From: Thermoplasmatota archaeon
Lineage (GTDB): Archaea; Thermoplasmatota; B47-G6; B47-G6B; 47-G6
NCBI GenBank assembly: GCA_029258975.1
Contig: JAPDJS010000014.1
Span: forward strand, 1-5,725
Length of the DNA: 5,725 bases
Reading direction: 5' to 3'
The stretch's first letter is position 1. Each line of letters starts with the position of its first letter. Below the pieces are notes generated by a model that was not told the DNA's origin, made no database searches, and worked only from the letters and a program-made list of their open reading frames with translations. Shown here piece after piece: positions 5,384 to 5,725 of the stretch. The translations under genes and the position numbers were made by a program.

Positions 5384-5725
5384 ATGGCAAAAAAATATCT
5401 ACAGGTATATCTCAAGGAAATAGAAGGAGATGTAATTCCCAGGCTTAGGGAGAAGGTAAAGGAGCTCGTTGAGGAAAAATTTCAAGTCCCCCCAACTAGA
5501 TCTTGGAAGGTCGCCGATGGAGTCTTGAAATATTTCTTCTCTAAAGGGAGTTTAAAGGATTATGTGCTCAATCCTAGGGGGAGATTTGGTGAACTGGTAA
5601 AGAGTGTTATGAAGGAATTCGAGATTTCGCCCTCGGTATTAGAGAAAGTTCTTACTTATTCTCCAACGAGGAAGAAGAGGAAGAGAGGTGGTGTTATAGT
5701 TACGAAAGTTCATCACACCTACTCG
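5384..5725 (+). CDS. unknown protein, 3' end beyond the window
   Basis: The first 114 residues are open from ATG 5384 to the window edge with no stop. I do not recognise the family. It begins MAKKYLQVYLKEIEGD, and residues about 14-33 look like a charged amphipathic helix. A mixed helical part follows, with SWKVADGVLKYFF (40-52) and FGELVKSVMKEFEIS (68-82). A strongly basic stretch RKKRKRGG (96-103) leads into GVIVTKVHHTYS. The basic patch would fit nucleic-acid or ribosome contact, but that is only inference. There is no signal peptide or membrane segment. Evidence that it is real: an unbroken frame, codon use like its neighbours (AAG, AGG, GAG), and a TATA box at the expected distance. The 5308-5383 promoter region is shared with the deacetylase gene. 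Confidence 0.8.
   Translation, partial: MAKKYLQVYLKEIEGDVIPRLREKVKELVEEKFQVPPTRSWKVADGVLKYFFSKGSLKDYVLNPRGRFGELVKSVMKEFEISPSVLEKVLTYSPTRKKRKRGGVIVTKVHHTYS

Noticed and set aside
1..5725. CRISPR array, insertion sequence, or tRNA attachment site
   Set aside because: No regularly spaced repeats, transposase or integrase were seen, and no second copy of the tRNA-Ala 3' end occurs in the window.

Overview
The window reads as chromosome of a thermophilic-looking archaeon. The signs are: a tRNA-Ala gene without encoded CCA; TTTAAA-type TATA boxes about 25-30 nt upstream of nearly every start codon; mostly leaderless genes; one gene with a textbook archaeal Shine-Dalgarno (GAGGTGAT); frequent AGG/AGA and ATA codons; and a UPF0251 (DUF134) regulator typical of archaea and some bacteria. 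The lineage cannot be fixed from the sequence alone. DNA is AT-rich and genes are tightly packed, with gaps of about 20-90 bp.

Layout, left to right: (1) tRNA-Ala(UGC) on the minus strand. (2) A minus-strand, membrane-anchored, asparagine-rich right-handed beta-helix (NosD/PbH1-type) surface protein; its real start is at 1691. (3) A plus-strand radical SAM/SPASM enzyme of 502 aa with an extra cysteine-containing N-terminal region, divergent from the beta-helix gene across a 76-bp promoter region. (4) A perfect 8-bp inverted repeat at its 3' end, then a plus-strand UPF0251 sigma70-region-4-like regulator with its own TATA box. (5) A convergent minus-strand gene of 237 aa with no assigned family; two segments faintly recall the formylglycine-generating-enzyme/C-type-lectin fold. 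(6) A minus-strand class II-type histone deacetylase/acetylpolyamine amidohydrolase family protein with all zinc and catalytic residues. (7) A plus-strand unknown protein, divergent from the deacetylase and cut by the window end.

Each gene seems to have its own promoter, so there is no clear operon. The radical SAM enzyme and UPF0251 regulator are the most plausible functional pair, by adjacency and shared strand only. No mobile element, CRISPR array or complete new system is evident. The points most worth following up are the unusual 237-aa protein, the palindrome between the radical SAM and UPF0251 genes, the N-terminal extension of the radical SAM enzyme, and the very regular promoter architecture, including a 15-nt element shared by the tRNA promoter and a protein-gene promoter.
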